Source: Actinocatenispora rupis
GTDB lineage: Bacteria > Actinomycetota > Actinomycetes > Mycobacteriales > Micromonosporaceae
Length of the DNA: 64,000 bases
NCBI RefSeq assembly: GCF_016861975.1
Contig: NZ_BOMB01000001.1
Location: 62,001 to 126,000 of the forward strand
Direction: 5' to 3'
The notes under the pieces are model-generated. The model was not told the DNA's origin and made no database searches. It worked only from the letters and a program-made list of their open reading frames with translations. Below are positions 8,122 through 16,120 of the stretch, piece after piece. Every line of letters starts with the position of its first letter. The stretch's first letter is position 1. The position numbers were made by a program, and so were the translations under genes.

Positions 8122-9122
8122 CGGCGGCACCGGAGACGACGACCTCGGGCATCGCGGAGGCCGACTGGGCCACGGCCGTCGAGGCCATCGGGCAGGCCGA
8201 CTCGATCCTGCTGGCCTGCCACCTGAACCCGGACGGCGACGCGCTCGGCTCGATGCTCGCCGCCGGGCTCGGCCTGGCACAGCTCGGGCGGCCGGTGCAG
8301 GCCAGCTTCCCCAGCCCGTTCGAGCTGTCCGGGGTGCTCGCCGACCTGCCCGGCCGCGAGCTGCTCGTCCCCGCCGACCAGGCCGACGCCGCGCCCGACC
8401 TGCTCGTCACGTTCGACGCGGGCAGCGCCGACCGGCTCGGCGACCTGCGCGACCGGCTCGACACCGCCGGCCGCGCGCTGGTGCTCGACCACCACGCGTC
8501 CAACACCCGGTTCGGCACGCTCAACCTGGTCGACGCGGGCGCCGCCGCCACCGGCGTACTCGTGGACCAGTTGCTGACCCGTCTCGGCGCCCGGCTCACC
8601 CCCGAGATCGCCGAGTGCCTGTACGTCGCGGTCTCCACCGACACCGGATCCTTCAAGTACCAGGCGACCACGCCGTCGGTGCACGAGCTCGCCGCCCGCC
8701 TGCTCGCCACCGGCATCGACCACGCCGGCCTCAGCCGCCGGCTGTACGACACGCGTCCGTTCGGCGCCGTCCGCCTGCTCGGCGAGGTCCTCGCCCGCGC
8801 CACCCGCGACACCACCGGCGCCGGCCTCGTCGCCTCGTACGCGACGCTCGACGACCTGGCCCGGCACGGCCAGCGCCCAGAGTCGCTGGAGAGCGTCATC
8901 GACGTGCTGCGTACGGCGGAGGAGGCGGAGGTCGCCTGCGTCGCCAAGCAGCTCGGCCCCGACGAGTGGGCGGTGTCGCTGCGCAGCAAGGGCGGCGTCG
9001 ACGTGAGCCGGGTGGCGGTCGCCCTCGGCGGCGGCGGCCACCGGTACGCGGCGGGTTTCACCGGCCACGGCAGCGCCGACGACGTCCTCGCCGCCGTGCG
9101 TACCGAACTGGCCCGCGCCTGA
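8118..9122 (+). CDS. nrnA: DHH/DHHA1 nanoRNase / pAp phosphatase
   Basis: A 334-residue DHH-family phosphoesterase of the NrnA type, which degrades 2- to 5-nucleotide RNAs and dephosphorylates 3'-phosphoadenosine 5'-phosphate. Motif I is HLNPDGDALGS near residues 35-45, the DHH motif is LDHHASN, the metal-site aspartate after it is in VSTDTGSFKY, and the DHHA1 domain ends in GGGGHRYAAGF near residue 300. GTG 8118 overlaps the rbfA stop by the GTGA arrangement. The rbfA-nrnA pair is common in actinobacteria and Firmicutes. Its role is clearing short RNA products made by PNPase and RNase J, both also in this window. Confidence 0.95.
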   Translation: MTAAPETTTSGIAEADWATAVEAIGQADSILLACHLNPDGDALGSMLAAGLGLAQLGRPVQASFPSPFELSGVLADLPGRELLVPADQADAAPDLLVTFDAGSADRLGDLRDRLDTAGRALVLDHHASNTRFGTLNLVDAGAAATGVLVDQLLTRLGARLTPEIAECLYVAVSTDTGSFKYQATTPSVHELAARLLATGIDHAGLSRRLYDTRPFGAVRLLGEVLARATRDTTGAGLVASYATLDDLARHGQRPESLESVIDVLRTAEEAEVACVAKQLGPDEWAVSLRSKGGVDVSRVAVALGGGGHRYAAGFTGHGSADDVLAAVRTELARA

Positions 9123-9211
9123 CGCCGGCCCGGGCCCGACCTGTGCTGGCTTGCGCCTGATCGGTGCTGCCTGCCCGCGCCCGACCCGTCCCGCGGCTGA
9201 CGGCGGCCCGC

Positions 9212-9296
9212 GCCTGACGCCGGCCCGTGCGTGACCCCGGCCCGTGCGTGACCCCGGCCCGTGCCTGACGCCGGCCCGTGCCTGACGGCGGCCTGG
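9212..9296 (+). repeat. Tandem 17-bp repeats after nrnA
   Basis: Four close copies of a 17-base unit GC(C/G)TGAC(G/C)CCGGCCCGT lie head to tail at 9212-9228, 9229-9245, 9246-9262 and 9263-9279, with a diverged fifth at 9280-9296. Similar but diverged copies occur upstream (for example 9117-9133, spanning the nrnA stop). The array fills most of the intergenic region 9123-9407, in which I see no convincing gene. Confidence 0.85.
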
Positions 9297-9407
9297 GCCA
9301 GAGCCGTGTTGGCTTGACCCGCGGGTACCGGGCGGCGGGGCGGGTGGTGAGTGAGATCCGACGAAGAGGCTGTCGCGGCGGCCCGCTCCGGTCGAGAATC
9401 GGAAGAC

Positions 9408-9812
9408 GTGGATCAACAGACACAGGTCGCCGAGACGGCGCCGCCACGCTGGCACGCACCCGCCCGCGTGGTCGGCTTCGTCGGTACGTCCCTGCTGGTC
9501 GGATCGTTCCCGTCGTTCTCGTTGCGCTCCACGCTCACCATGATCGGGTTGGGTGGGGCGTTCTTCTGGCTCGGTGTGTCCCGGCGCATGGTCCGCCACC
9601 CGGTCGTACGGCACATCGGCCGGGAGGCGGTCTGGTGGATCGTGCCGGTCGTGATGTTCGCCAGCTTCGAACTGGTGAACTTCGCGCTCGGCTCCACGCC
9701 GGCCCATCCCACCCTGTCCGCCCTGGCCGACCCCGTACTCCAGCACTACTGGGCGCGGTCGGCGGTGTTCCTCGGCTGGATCACCGGGTTCTGGGCGCTG
9801 GTCCGGCGATGA
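9408..9812 (+). CDS. Small membrane protein of unknown function
   Basis: A predicted 134-residue protein with three hydrophobic segments (about VVGFVGTSLLVGSF, TMIGLGGAFFWLGV and AVWWIVPVVMFASFELVNFALG) and a fourth near the end (SAVFLGWITGFWALV). I do not recognise the family. The start is uncertain: GTG 9408 is preceded by GGAAG too close to be ideal, and GTG 9351 would add 19 charged residues. It is coupled by an ATGA overlap to the next small membrane protein, which suggests that the two products act together. Codon use matches the neighbours. Confidence 0.65.
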   Translation: MDQQTQVAETAPPRWHAPARVVGFVGTSLLVGSFPSFSLRSTLTMIGLGGAFFWLGVSRRMVRHPVVRHIGREAVWWIVPVVMFASFELVNFALGSTPAHPTLSALADPVLQHYWARSAVFLGWITGFWALVRR

Positions 9813-10027
9813 GCGCGACCCGCGTGGCGACGCTCATCGCGTACGCGCTGGCTCTGGCGTTGATCGGGGTCCTGGAGATCGTCGGCCGGCGGGAGGGCTC
9901 GCGGGTGCCCACGCTGGCGCAGATCTGCGGCTTCGTCATGCGGTACCGGGTGGGTCGGATCCCGCTGGGTCGGGTGGCGCTGCTCGGTTTCTGGTGGTGG
10001 GTGGGTTTCCACTTCTTCGCCCGCTGA
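9809..10027 (+). CDS. Small membrane protein (DUF6186-like)
   Basis: A 72-residue protein starting at ATG 9809, which overlaps the stop of the gene before it. One membrane helix is obvious near the N-terminus (VATLIAYALALALIGVLEIVG), followed by a short basic stretch containing MRYRVGRIPLGRVALLGFWWW and a second hydrophobic, Trp-rich end. The MR-x-R-x-G-R-xx-xG-R-x-A-L-L-G-x-W-x-W pattern resembles actinobacterial DUF6186 proteins, which I recall only from memory. No function is known. It ends a two-gene unit with the upstream membrane protein. Confidence 0.65.
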   Translation: MSATRVATLIAYALALALIGVLEIVGRREGSRVPTLAQICGFVMRYRVGRIPLGRVALLGFWWWVGFHFFAR

Positions 10028-10264
10028 GCCGGCACCCGCGACCGCGCCGCGATTTCCCGTATTGCGGGAACTCGTGGGCGCACAGTGGAATGAACGTTAA
10101 CTTAGGTCGGACGCGCGCCACCACGGTGCGCGCCCGACGGCTCACCCGGAGCCGACCATCCGTCGGTTCCCTCCGTGCCGTGGTGCCGCCCGACCGGCAA
10201 GACGGGTGATCCCCGCCCACCGGCCGCCGGCGTACGACATCGTGTTTCACGGAGGGGGTTCGTC

Positions 10265-10363
10265 ATGAGCGGCGAGCAGAACCGGACCACCGAGCAGGAG
10301 CGGGACGAGGAGCGCCGCGAGGCGCAGCGGGCGCTGCAGCGTTCGCTGGAGAGCCGCTGGTAG
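10265..10363 (+). CDS. Very small charged protein, 32 residues
   Basis: A 32-codon ORF with a good Shine-Dalgarno site (GGAGGGGG around 10251-10258) before ATG 10265. The product (starts MSGEQNRTTEQERDEER, ends LQRSLESRW) is almost all charged or polar and would form one amphipathic helix. Its TAG (10361-10363) directly abuts the GTG (10364) of the MBL-fold gene, so translation is probably coupled. No family is recognised. It could be a genuine microprotein or a translated leader that sets the expression of the downstream hydrolase. Confidence 0.6.
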   Translation: MSGEQNRTTEQERDEERREAQRALQRSLESRW

Positions 10364-11137
10364 GTGCCGTTGCGGGTGACCGTGCTGGGCAGTTGCGGTG
10401 CCTGGCCCGAGGCGGGCCGGGCCTGTTCCGGGTTCCTCGTCGAAGCCGGCGGTCGGCGCCTCGTCGTCGACCTGGGATACGGCACGGCGCCCCGCCTGTC
10501 GGCCGCAGTACCGGTCGAGACGCTGTCCGCGGTGGTCGTCACGCACGCGCACCCGGACCACTGGATCGACCTGCACGCGCTGTTCCGCGCGCGGTACTAC
10601 GGGCATCGCGGCACCGGCCTGCCCCCGCTCCCGGTGTACCTGCCGGCCGGGCTCACCGAGCTGCTCGTCGCCCTGGAAGGCGAGGGCGGGCCGGAGCCGC
10701 TGCGCGAGACGTTCACGGTGCGGGAGTACGCGGCGGGTGAGGTGGTGGACCTCGACGGTCTGCGCGTCGCGCTGGTGCCGCTGCCGCACTACGTGCCGAA
10801 CATGGGCGTACGGGTCGAGGGCGACGGCGCGGTCTTCGCGTACACGGGGGACACCGGGCCGGCGGCGGAGGTGGCCGATCTGGGCGCCGGTGCCGACCTG
10901 TTCGCGGTGGACGCCACGTTCCAGGACCGGCCGGTGGCGACGGTGACGCCGGCCCCGCGGTACAACCTGACGGCGCGGGAGGCGGGGTTGTTCGCGGCGC
11001 GGGCGATGGCGCATCGCCTGCTGTTGACCCATTTCTGGCCGGGTGCGGACCGGCACCGGTCCCGCGCCGAGGCGGCGGGGAGCTACGACGGCGAGATCCT
11101 GCTCGCGGACGAGGGGCTCGTGATCCCGCTGACGTAA
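10364..11137 (+). CDS. MBL-fold metallo-hydrolase
   Basis: A 257-residue metallo-beta-lactamase-fold hydrolase. The metal-binding signature is THAHPDHW at residues 60-67. Further ligands are plausible at LPHYVPN (histidine), AYTGDTGPA (the bridging aspartate) and LLTHFWPG near the C-terminus. The N-terminus VTVLGSCGAWPEAGRACSGFLVE resembles the RNase Z/cAMP phosphodiesterase-like branch, but the substrate cannot be deduced. GTG 10364 follows the preceding stop with no gap. Neighbours give no pathway clue. In actinobacteria this type sits among several paralogues with general phosphodiesterase or lactonase annotation. Confidence 0.85.
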   Translation: MPLRVTVLGSCGAWPEAGRACSGFLVEAGGRRLVVDLGYGTAPRLSAAVPVETLSAVVVTHAHPDHWIDLHALFRARYYGHRGTGLPPLPVYLPAGLTELLVALEGEGGPEPLRETFTVREYAAGEVVDLDGLRVALVPLPHYVPNMGVRVEGDGAVFAYTGDTGPAAEVADLGAGADLFAVDATFQDRPVATVTPAPRYNLTAREAGLFAARAMAHRLLLTHFWPGADRHRSRAEAAGSYDGEILLADEGLVIPLT

Positions 11138-11186
11138 CGGGTGTCGGGGCTTCCGCTGATTACACCGACCGTGCCAGTATGGGCGC

Positions 11187-12509
11187 GTGAGCACCCTGAC
11201 GGCGCGGAGTTCCGACGCCCGCGGCATCGTGACGCTGGCCCTGCCGGCGCTCGTCGTGCTCGCCGCCGAGCCGCTGTACGTGCTGGTCGACACCGCCGTG
11301 GTCGGCCACCTCGGCAAGGTGCAGCTCGCCGGCCTCGCGCTCGGTGGCACGATCCTGTCCGTCGCCGCCGCCCTCGCCAACTTCCTCGCGTACGGGACGA
11401 CCGGCCGCGCCGCCCGGCGGTACGGGGCGGGTGACCGGCCCGGTGCGGTCGCCGAGGGTGTCCAGGCGTCGTGGCTGGCGCTCGGCTTCGGCGTCGCGTT
11501 CGTGCTGCTGGCCCAGGTACTCGCCGGGCCGGTGACCCGGCTGCTCGCCGGGGACGGCCCGGACGGTGCCGCGATCGCCGCGGGTGCCGCCCAGTGGCTG
11601 CGGATCGCGTCGTTCGGGGTGCCGGGCGTACTGCTCGCGCTGGCGGGCAACGGCTGGATGCGCGGCGTACAGGACACCCGCCGCCCGCTGGTGTTCGTAC
11701 TCGGCGCGAACCTGCTGTCCGCCGCCCTCGGCCCCGTCCTCGTGTACGGCGCGGGTCTCGGCCTGGTCGGCTCGGCGATGGCGAACGTGACCGCGCAGAC
11801 GCTGTCCGCGGCGCTGTTCGTCGCCGCACTGCTGAGCGAACGGACCGCGCTGCGCCCGCACCCGGACGTCCTGCGCGCCCAGCTCGCCGTCGGCCGCGAC
11901 CTCGTCCTGCGGACGCTGTCGATGCAGCTCTGCTTCACCTCGGCGGCGGCCGTCGCCGCGCGGTTCGGTGCCGCGTCGGTCGGCGCACACCAGATCGCCC
12001 TGCAACTGTGGAACTTCTGCGCCCTGCTGCTCGACTCGGTGGCCGTGGCCGCGCAGTCGTTGGTGGGCGCCGACCTCGGTGCGGGCCGGGTGGCCGAGGC
12101 GAGGCACACCGCGCGGCGGATCGGCCTCGCCGGCGCCGTCTGCGGTACCGGCCTCGCGGTCCTCATCGGCGCCGGCGCCCCCGTACTGCCGGCGGTGTTC
12201 TCCGGCGACGCCGCCGTACACCACCAGGCGATGCTGGCATGGCCGTGGTTCGTCGGCCTGCTGCCGTTCGCGGGCGTCGTGTTCGCGCTGGACGGTGTCC
12301 TGATCGGCGCCGGCGACGTCGGCTACCTGCGGAACCTGACGCTCGTCTCGACGCTGTGCGGCTTCCTGCCCGCCGTCTGGCTGGCGTACGCGCTGGACCT
12401 GGGGTTGGGCGGGGTGTGGGCCGGGCTCGCCGTCTTCATCCTGGTCCGTTTCGCCCTCATCGTGGTACGCGCGGTCCGCGGCCGCTGGGCCGTCGCCGGC
12501 GCCCGCTGA
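11187..12509 (+). CDS. MATE family efflux transporter (DinF-like)
   Basis: A 440-residue multidrug and toxic-compound extrusion protein with about 12 membrane helices. The N-terminal PALVVLAAEPLYVLVDTAVVGHLG matches the first helix and loop of the DinF branch (P-L-x-x-L-V-D-T-A-V-V-G-H-L-G), and the mid-protein GNGWMRGVQDTRRPLVF and late GVLIGAGD are also family-typical. It would exchange cations (Na+ or H+) for organic drugs or metabolites across the membrane. GTG 11187 is preceded by CAGTAT six bases upstream, so a leaderless start is possible. No SOS box is seen, unlike E. coli dinF. Its stop is back-to-back with the convergent gene in the palindrome TGATCA. Confidence 0.92.
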   Translation: MSTLTARSSDARGIVTLALPALVVLAAEPLYVLVDTAVVGHLGKVQLAGLALGGTILSVAAALANFLAYGTTGRAARRYGAGDRPGAVAEGVQASWLALGFGVAFVLLAQVLAGPVTRLLAGDGPDGAAIAAGAAQWLRIASFGVPGVLLALAGNGWMRGVQDTRRPLVFVLGANLLSAALGPVLVYGAGLGLVGSAMANVTAQTLSAALFVAALLSERTALRPHPDVLRAQLAVGRDLVLRTLSMQLCFTSAAAVAARFGAASVGAHQIALQLWNFCALLLDSVAVAAQSLVGADLGAGRVAEARHTARRIGLAGAVCGTGLAVLIGAGAPVLPAVFSGDAAVHHQAMLAWPWFVGLLPFAGVVFALDGVLIGAGDVGYLRNLTLVSTLCGFLPAVWLAYALDLGLGGVWAGLAVFILVRFALIVVRAVRGRWAVAGAR

Positions 12510-12516
12510 TCAGCGG
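12503..12516. other. Palindrome holding both convergent stop codons
   Basis: CCGCTGATCAGCGG is a perfect 14-bp palindrome. Its centre TGATCA is simultaneously the TGA of the MATE gene (12507-12509) and, on the other strand, the TGA of the convergent membrane-anchored protein (12512-12510). The same arrangement recurs at 47100-47111. There is no room for a separate terminator, so the ends of the two transcripts must overlap. Confidence 0.9.
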
Positions 12517-13445
12517 CAGGTGTCGCTGATCGACATGTCGTGCTTCGGGTCGTACAGCGCGTCGGGGTCCTCGTCGTCGGCGACCGGATCCGCGGACGGG
12601 TCGACCTGCGGCGGCGGCTTGAGCAGGTTCCGGTCGGCGGCGGCGCAGTCCATCCCGTACGTGTAGTACGTCGAGCGGCCGGGCCAGAGGCCGAGGCTGC
12701 CGTCGGCCACGTCGCTGCCCGGCGGGTAGAAGCGCCACTCGATGTGGTCGTGCCGGACGACGGGATGCGGCGCCTTCGCGAAGGCGTACACCCAGACGTA
12801 GTTGCTGGTGACGACGAGGAGGCGGCGACCGCGGTCGTCCGTACCGGCGCGCACGGTCATGCTGCCGCGTACCCGGGGCGGCGCGGTGGCGAGCGTGCTG
12901 CCGGGCGCGAGCCGTACGCCGAGGTAGCCGGCCGTGACTCCGCGGCGTACCTGGGCGCGCGCGTCCGGCGCGACGAGTGCGAGCAGGCCGGTCGCGTTGT
13001 GGTCGACGAGCATCCGGTGTTCGAGGTGCCCGCGGACCAGCGCGGTACGCACGGTCGTGAGGTCGGCGGCCACCTGCGCGGCGGTGAGTCCGGCGGTGGC
13101 GTGCGCGGTGGGCACGACGATCCCGTCGGCACCCTTCGCGTACGAGGCGGCGGGGGTGCCGGCGAACGGGTCGTGGGGCCGGTCGCCCGCGGTGTCGGCC
13201 AGGACGTCGGGTGACGCGGTCGAACGGTTGGGGCGGAAGGCGTCGCGCACCGCGTCGCGCTGGTACCAGCCGACGACGGCGAGGAGGGCGACCGCGACGA
13301 CGGCGACGACGACGCCAGGCGAGCGCGGTCGTACGACGAACCGGACGGGGGCGAGCAGGACGCGGCCGAGCCTGCGTCGGCGGTGGGCGCGCAGGGCGCG
13401 GCGTTCGGCCCGCCGCCACCAGTCGTCGTCGGGTTCGGTGGGCAC
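12510..13445 (-). CDS. Membrane-anchored protein of unknown function
   Basis: A 311-residue protein. The N-terminal 40 residues are charged and Arg-rich (RRAERRALRAHRRRRLGR), followed by one membrane helix ([20 protein letters not shown], about residues 43-62). The rest, about 240 residues, is predicted outside the cell. GTG 13445 is chosen because AGAGAGG stands just before it; TTG 13481 would add 12 residues. The external part contains Trp/Tyr-rich strands (VVTSNYVWVYAFAKAP, IEWRFYPPGSDV) and ends with two Cys (DCAAADRNLL near 280 and SDTC at the end) that could form a disulfide. I do not recognise the family. It converges with the MATE gene and is divergent from the GH25 lysozyme. Confidence 0.75.
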   Translation of the reverse strand: MPTEPDDDWWRRAERRALRAHRRRRLGRVLLAPVRFVVRPRSPGVVVAVVAVALLAVVGWYQRDAVRDAFRPNRSTASPDVLADTAGDRPHDPFAGTPAASYAKGADGIVVPTAHATAGLTAAQVAADLTTVRTALVRGHLEHRMLVDHNATGLLALVAPDARAQVRRGVTAGYLGVRLAPGSTLATAPPRVRGSMTVRAGTDDRGRRLLVVTSNYVWVYAFAKAPHPVVRHDHIEWRFYPPGSDVADGSLGLWPGRSTYYTYGMDCAAADRNLLKPPPQVDPSADPVADDEDPDALYDPKHDMSISDTCR

Positions 13446-13657
13446 GGCGGACCTCTCTGCGCGTCTTTCCTTGGGGGGCAAGCGATTCTCTCGGTGCCGG
13501 GCCGGCCCGGGGGTCGGCCGGTCGTCCCATGATCGTTCAGCCGTTCGGCCAGCGGCGCGGATCGGTACGCGGGTGGATTCCTCTTCCGATATGGCGTTTC
13601 TGCGCCGAATGCACTGTAATGGGCTTCGTCACTTAGTGCCCGAAGACGGGAGGAAAG

Positions 13658-14410
13658 GTGAAACTTCCCAACAACAGACCCGGGTGGGCCCGGCGGATGC
13701 TGGTCGTGGCGGCGGGCGCGCTGGTCGCCGCCGCGGCCGCGTTCGGACCGGGCGCCCCGGCCCAGGCCGCGCCCGGCGGGCTCGCCGGCGTCGACGTCTC
13801 GCACTACCAGGGCTCGATCGACTGGGGCGCGGTGAATTCGAGCGGCATCGCCTTCGCGTACATCAAGGCGACCGAGGGGACCACGGTCGTCGACTCGGCC
13901 TTCGCGGCGAACTACGTCGGCGCGCACGACGCCGGCGTGATCCGCGGGGCGTACCACTTCGCGCGCCCCGGCAGCTCCTCCGGTGCGGACCAGGCGAACT
14001 ACTTCGCCGACCACGGCGGCGCCTGGTCCGCCGACAACCTGACCCTGCCCGGCGCCGTCGACCTGGAGGTCGCGAACTGCGACGGGCTGTCCCCGTCGGC
14101 GATGGTGAGCTGGATCAGCGACTTCACCGGCACGTACAAGTCGCGGACGGGTCGGGACGCGGTCATCTACACGACCGCCTCGTGGTGGTCGTCGTGCACC
14201 GGCGGCAGTACCGCGTTCGGCTCGACCAACCCGATGTGGGTCGCCCACTGGGGAGTGAGCAGCCCGAGCATGCCGGCAGGCTGGGGCGGGTACACGTTCT
14301 GGCAGTGGTCGGACTCCGGCTCGGTCGGCGGCATCCCGGCGACCGTCGACCAGGACGTGTTCAACGGTTCCGCGGACCGGTTGCTGGCCCTCGCCAACAA
14401 CACGGCGTGA
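13658..14410 (+). CDS. Secreted GH25 lysozyme (N-acetylmuramidase)
   Basis: A 250-residue exported muramidase. An N-terminal signal peptide (WARRMLVVAAGALVAAAAAF, cleavage after AQA near residue 38) precedes one glycoside hydrolase family 25 domain: GVDVSHYQGSIDWGAV with the first acidic residue, YIKATEG, GAYHFARPG, then AVDLEVANC with the D-x-E catalytic pair, and W-V-A-H-W/FWQWSDSG at the end. It would cleave the beta-1,4 bond of peptidoglycan outside the cell. GTG 13658 has GGGAGGA nine bases upstream. There is no separate cell-wall-binding domain. A strong hairpin follows the stop. Confidence 0.93.
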   Translation: MKLPNNRPGWARRMLVVAAGALVAAAAAFGPGAPAQAAPGGLAGVDVSHYQGSIDWGAVNSSGIAFAYIKATEGTTVVDSAFAANYVGAHDAGVIRGAYHFARPGSSSGADQANYFADHGGAWSADNLTLPGAVDLEVANCDGLSPSAMVSWISDFTGTYKSRTGRDAVIYTTASWWSSCTGGSTAFGSTNPMWVAHWGVSSPSMPAGWGGYTFWQWSDSGSVGGIPATVDQDVFNGSADRLLALANNTA

Positions 14411-14416
14411 ACGGCG

Positions 14417-14448
14417 CCGGCGGGGCCGTACGCGTACGGCCCCGCCGG
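14417..14448 (+). terminator. Terminator after GH25 lysozyme
   Basis: A perfect 32-bp palindrome whose left arm is CCGGCGGGGCCGTACG (14417-14432) and whose right arm is its exact complement (14433-14448). It begins seven bases after the lysozyme stop. It is followed by CTGGG and an A-run rather than a T-run. Confidence 0.85.
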
Positions 14449-14589
14449 GGCTGGGAAAAAATGACGCACCGTACTGCGAAAACTACGTGTTTGCCGGGCT
14501 CTCGCACTGGAAACTGAAGCCGTGACGAGTGGTTGGTCCTGATTCGCCCCTCCGGGGTGGAGCCAGGCACGAGGAGGTCGACGGCAACG

Positions 14590-15948
14590 ATGAGCCAGGC
14601 CCAGACAGCGGCGACTGTGGACGCGGGAACGATCCGCAAGGCGGTTCTCGCGTCATCCATAGGTAACGCGACCGAGTGGTACGACTACGGGGTCTTCACC
14701 TCGGGCGTCATCGCCGCGACGATCGGCACGGTCTTCTTCCCCTCCGACAGCGGCAGCGCGGTGTTGAAGTCGCTGGCGCTGCTGGCGGTGGGGTTCATCG
14801 TGCGGCCGTTCGGTGGCGCGTTCTTCGGGCCGTTGGGCGACAAGCTGGGCCGGCAGAAGGTCCTTGCGATCACGATCCTGCTGATGTCCGGCTGTACGTT
14901 CCTCGTCGGCTGCCTGCCGACGTACTCCGGCCCGTACAGCATCGGCATCGCGGCACCGATCCTGGTCCTGCTGCTGCGGCTGATCCAGGGCTTCTCCACG
15001 GGCGGGGAGTACGGTGGCGCCGCCACGTTCATCGCCGAGTACGCGCCGACGAGGCGACGCGGCTTCTTCGGCAGCTTCCTGGAGGCCGGCACGCTCTCCG
15101 GGTACATCCTGGGCAACGTCGTGGTGCTCGCCGTGACGCTCGGCTTCTCGTCGAGCCAGATCGAGTCGTGGGCCTGGCGGATCCCGTTCTTCATCGCGCT
15201 GCCGCTCGGCCTGATCGGTCTGTACCTGCGGTCCAAGCTGGAGGACACCCCGGAGTTCCAGCGGCTGGAGAAGGCGGGGGAGAAGGCCGAGAAGGCGCCG
15301 ATCGTCGAGACGCTGGTGCGCAACTGGCGGATGATCCTCAACCTCATCGGCATCGTCATCCTGCTGAACATCGCCGACTACATGCTGCTGACCACGATGC
15401 CCAGCTACTTCACCAACACGCTGAAGATCGGTGACACCCAGTCCACGTTGATCATCATCGCGGTCGAGGTGATCCAGCTGTCGCTGATCGCCCCGCTGGG
15501 TGCGCTGTCCGACCGGGTCGGCCGCAAACCGTTGCTGCTCACCGCCGCGATCGGGTTCCTGCTGCTGAGCTGGCCGTCGCTGAAGCTGATGCAGTCCGGG
15601 AACGTGGCGCTGTTGTTCGTCGGCTTCCTCATCGTGGCCCTGCTCCTGGTACTCATGCTCGCGGTGATCGGCTCGACGTTCCCGGCGATGTTCCCGACCC
15701 GCGTGCGGTACGGTTCGTTCGCCATCGGGTACAACCTGTCGACGTCGCTGTTCGGCGGTACCTGCGGCTGGGTCGTCACCCTGCTGATCGAGAAGACCGG
15801 CAACAACGACTGGCCCGCGTACTACCTGATGGCGGCGGCGGCCATCGCGCTGGTGCCGATCATCCGGATCCCGGAGACGGCCCGGGTACCGATGGCCCAG
15901 ATCAACGAGAACTCGGTCGGGCCGCAGCTCGCCCCCGTCGCCCAGTGA
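14590..15948 (+). CDS. MHS/ProP-family metabolite:H+ symporter
   Basis: A 452-residue major facilitator of the metabolite:H+ symporter branch (ProP, KgtP, ShiA relatives). Signatures are ASSIGNATEWYDYGVF near residue 20, FGGAFFGPLGDKLGRQKVL (loop 2-3), RLIQGFSTGGEYGGAATFIAE, RRRGFFGSFLEAG and, in the second half, GALSDRVGRKPLLL. There are about 12 membrane helices. It imports a compatible solute or an organic acid with protons; the substrate is not readable. ATG 14590 has GAGGAGG upstream (14571-14577). It is flanked by a terminator on each side, so it is probably a single-gene unit. A 48-residue membrane protein converges on it. Confidence 0.92.
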   Translation: MSQAQTAATVDAGTIRKAVLASSIGNATEWYDYGVFTSGVIAATIGTVFFPSDSGSAVLKSLALLAVGFIVRPFGGAFFGPLGDKLGRQKVLAITILLMSGCTFLVGCLPTYSGPYSIGIAAPILVLLLRLIQGFSTGGEYGGAATFIAEYAPTRRRGFFGSFLEAGTLSGYILGNVVVLAVTLGFSSSQIESWAWRIPFFIALPLGLIGLYLRSKLEDTPEFQRLEKAGEKAEKAPIVETLVRNWRMILNLIGIVILLNIADYMLLTTMPSYFTNTLKIGDTQSTLIIIAVEVIQLSLIAPLGALSDRVGRKPLLLTAAIGFLLLSWPSLKLMQSGNVALLFVGFLIVALLLVLMLAVIGSTFPAMFPTRVRYGSFAIGYNLSTSLFGGTCGWVVTLLIEKTGNNDWPAYYLMAAAAIALVPIIRIPETARVPMAQINENSVGPQLAPVAQ

Positions 15949-15973
15949 GGGCGTCGATCGCCTACTGAGACAC

Positions 15974-16012
15974 CGAACGCGCCCCGCACCGTACTGGTGC
16001 GGGGCGCGTTCG
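15974..16012. terminator. Strong bidirectional terminator after MHS symporter
   Basis: A perfect 17-bp stem: CGAACGCGCCCCGCACC (15974-15990), loop GTACT, then its complement at 15996-16012, followed by TCGTTGCT. It stands between the MHS symporter and the convergent small gene at 16121-16267. Confidence 0.9.
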
Positions 16013-16120
16013 TCGTTGCTCGGCTTTCGATGCGGCCACCCGGCTCGGCGGTGCACCTCGGGCGTCGTCGGTCCGGCGCCGCCCGGTGGTCGGGCGCCCG
16101 ACGTGTCAGGCGCCGACGTG

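Noticed and set aside
9212-9296. 17-bp repeats considered as a CRISPR array
   Set aside because: The copies are directly adjacent with no spacers, too short, and there are no cas genes.
9278-9808. Long plus-strand reading frame upstream of the 72-residue membrane protein
   Set aside because: It overlaps the 134-residue membrane protein in another frame and is Arg/Gly-rich filler; the real start is ATG 9809.
13446-13657. Lysozyme leader considered as a c-di-AMP (ydaO) riboswitch, which precedes cell-wall hydrolases in actinobacteria
   Set aside because: None of the conserved ydaO segments were found; only a possible TGTAAT box at 13615-13620 and an ordinary ribosome-binding site are seen.
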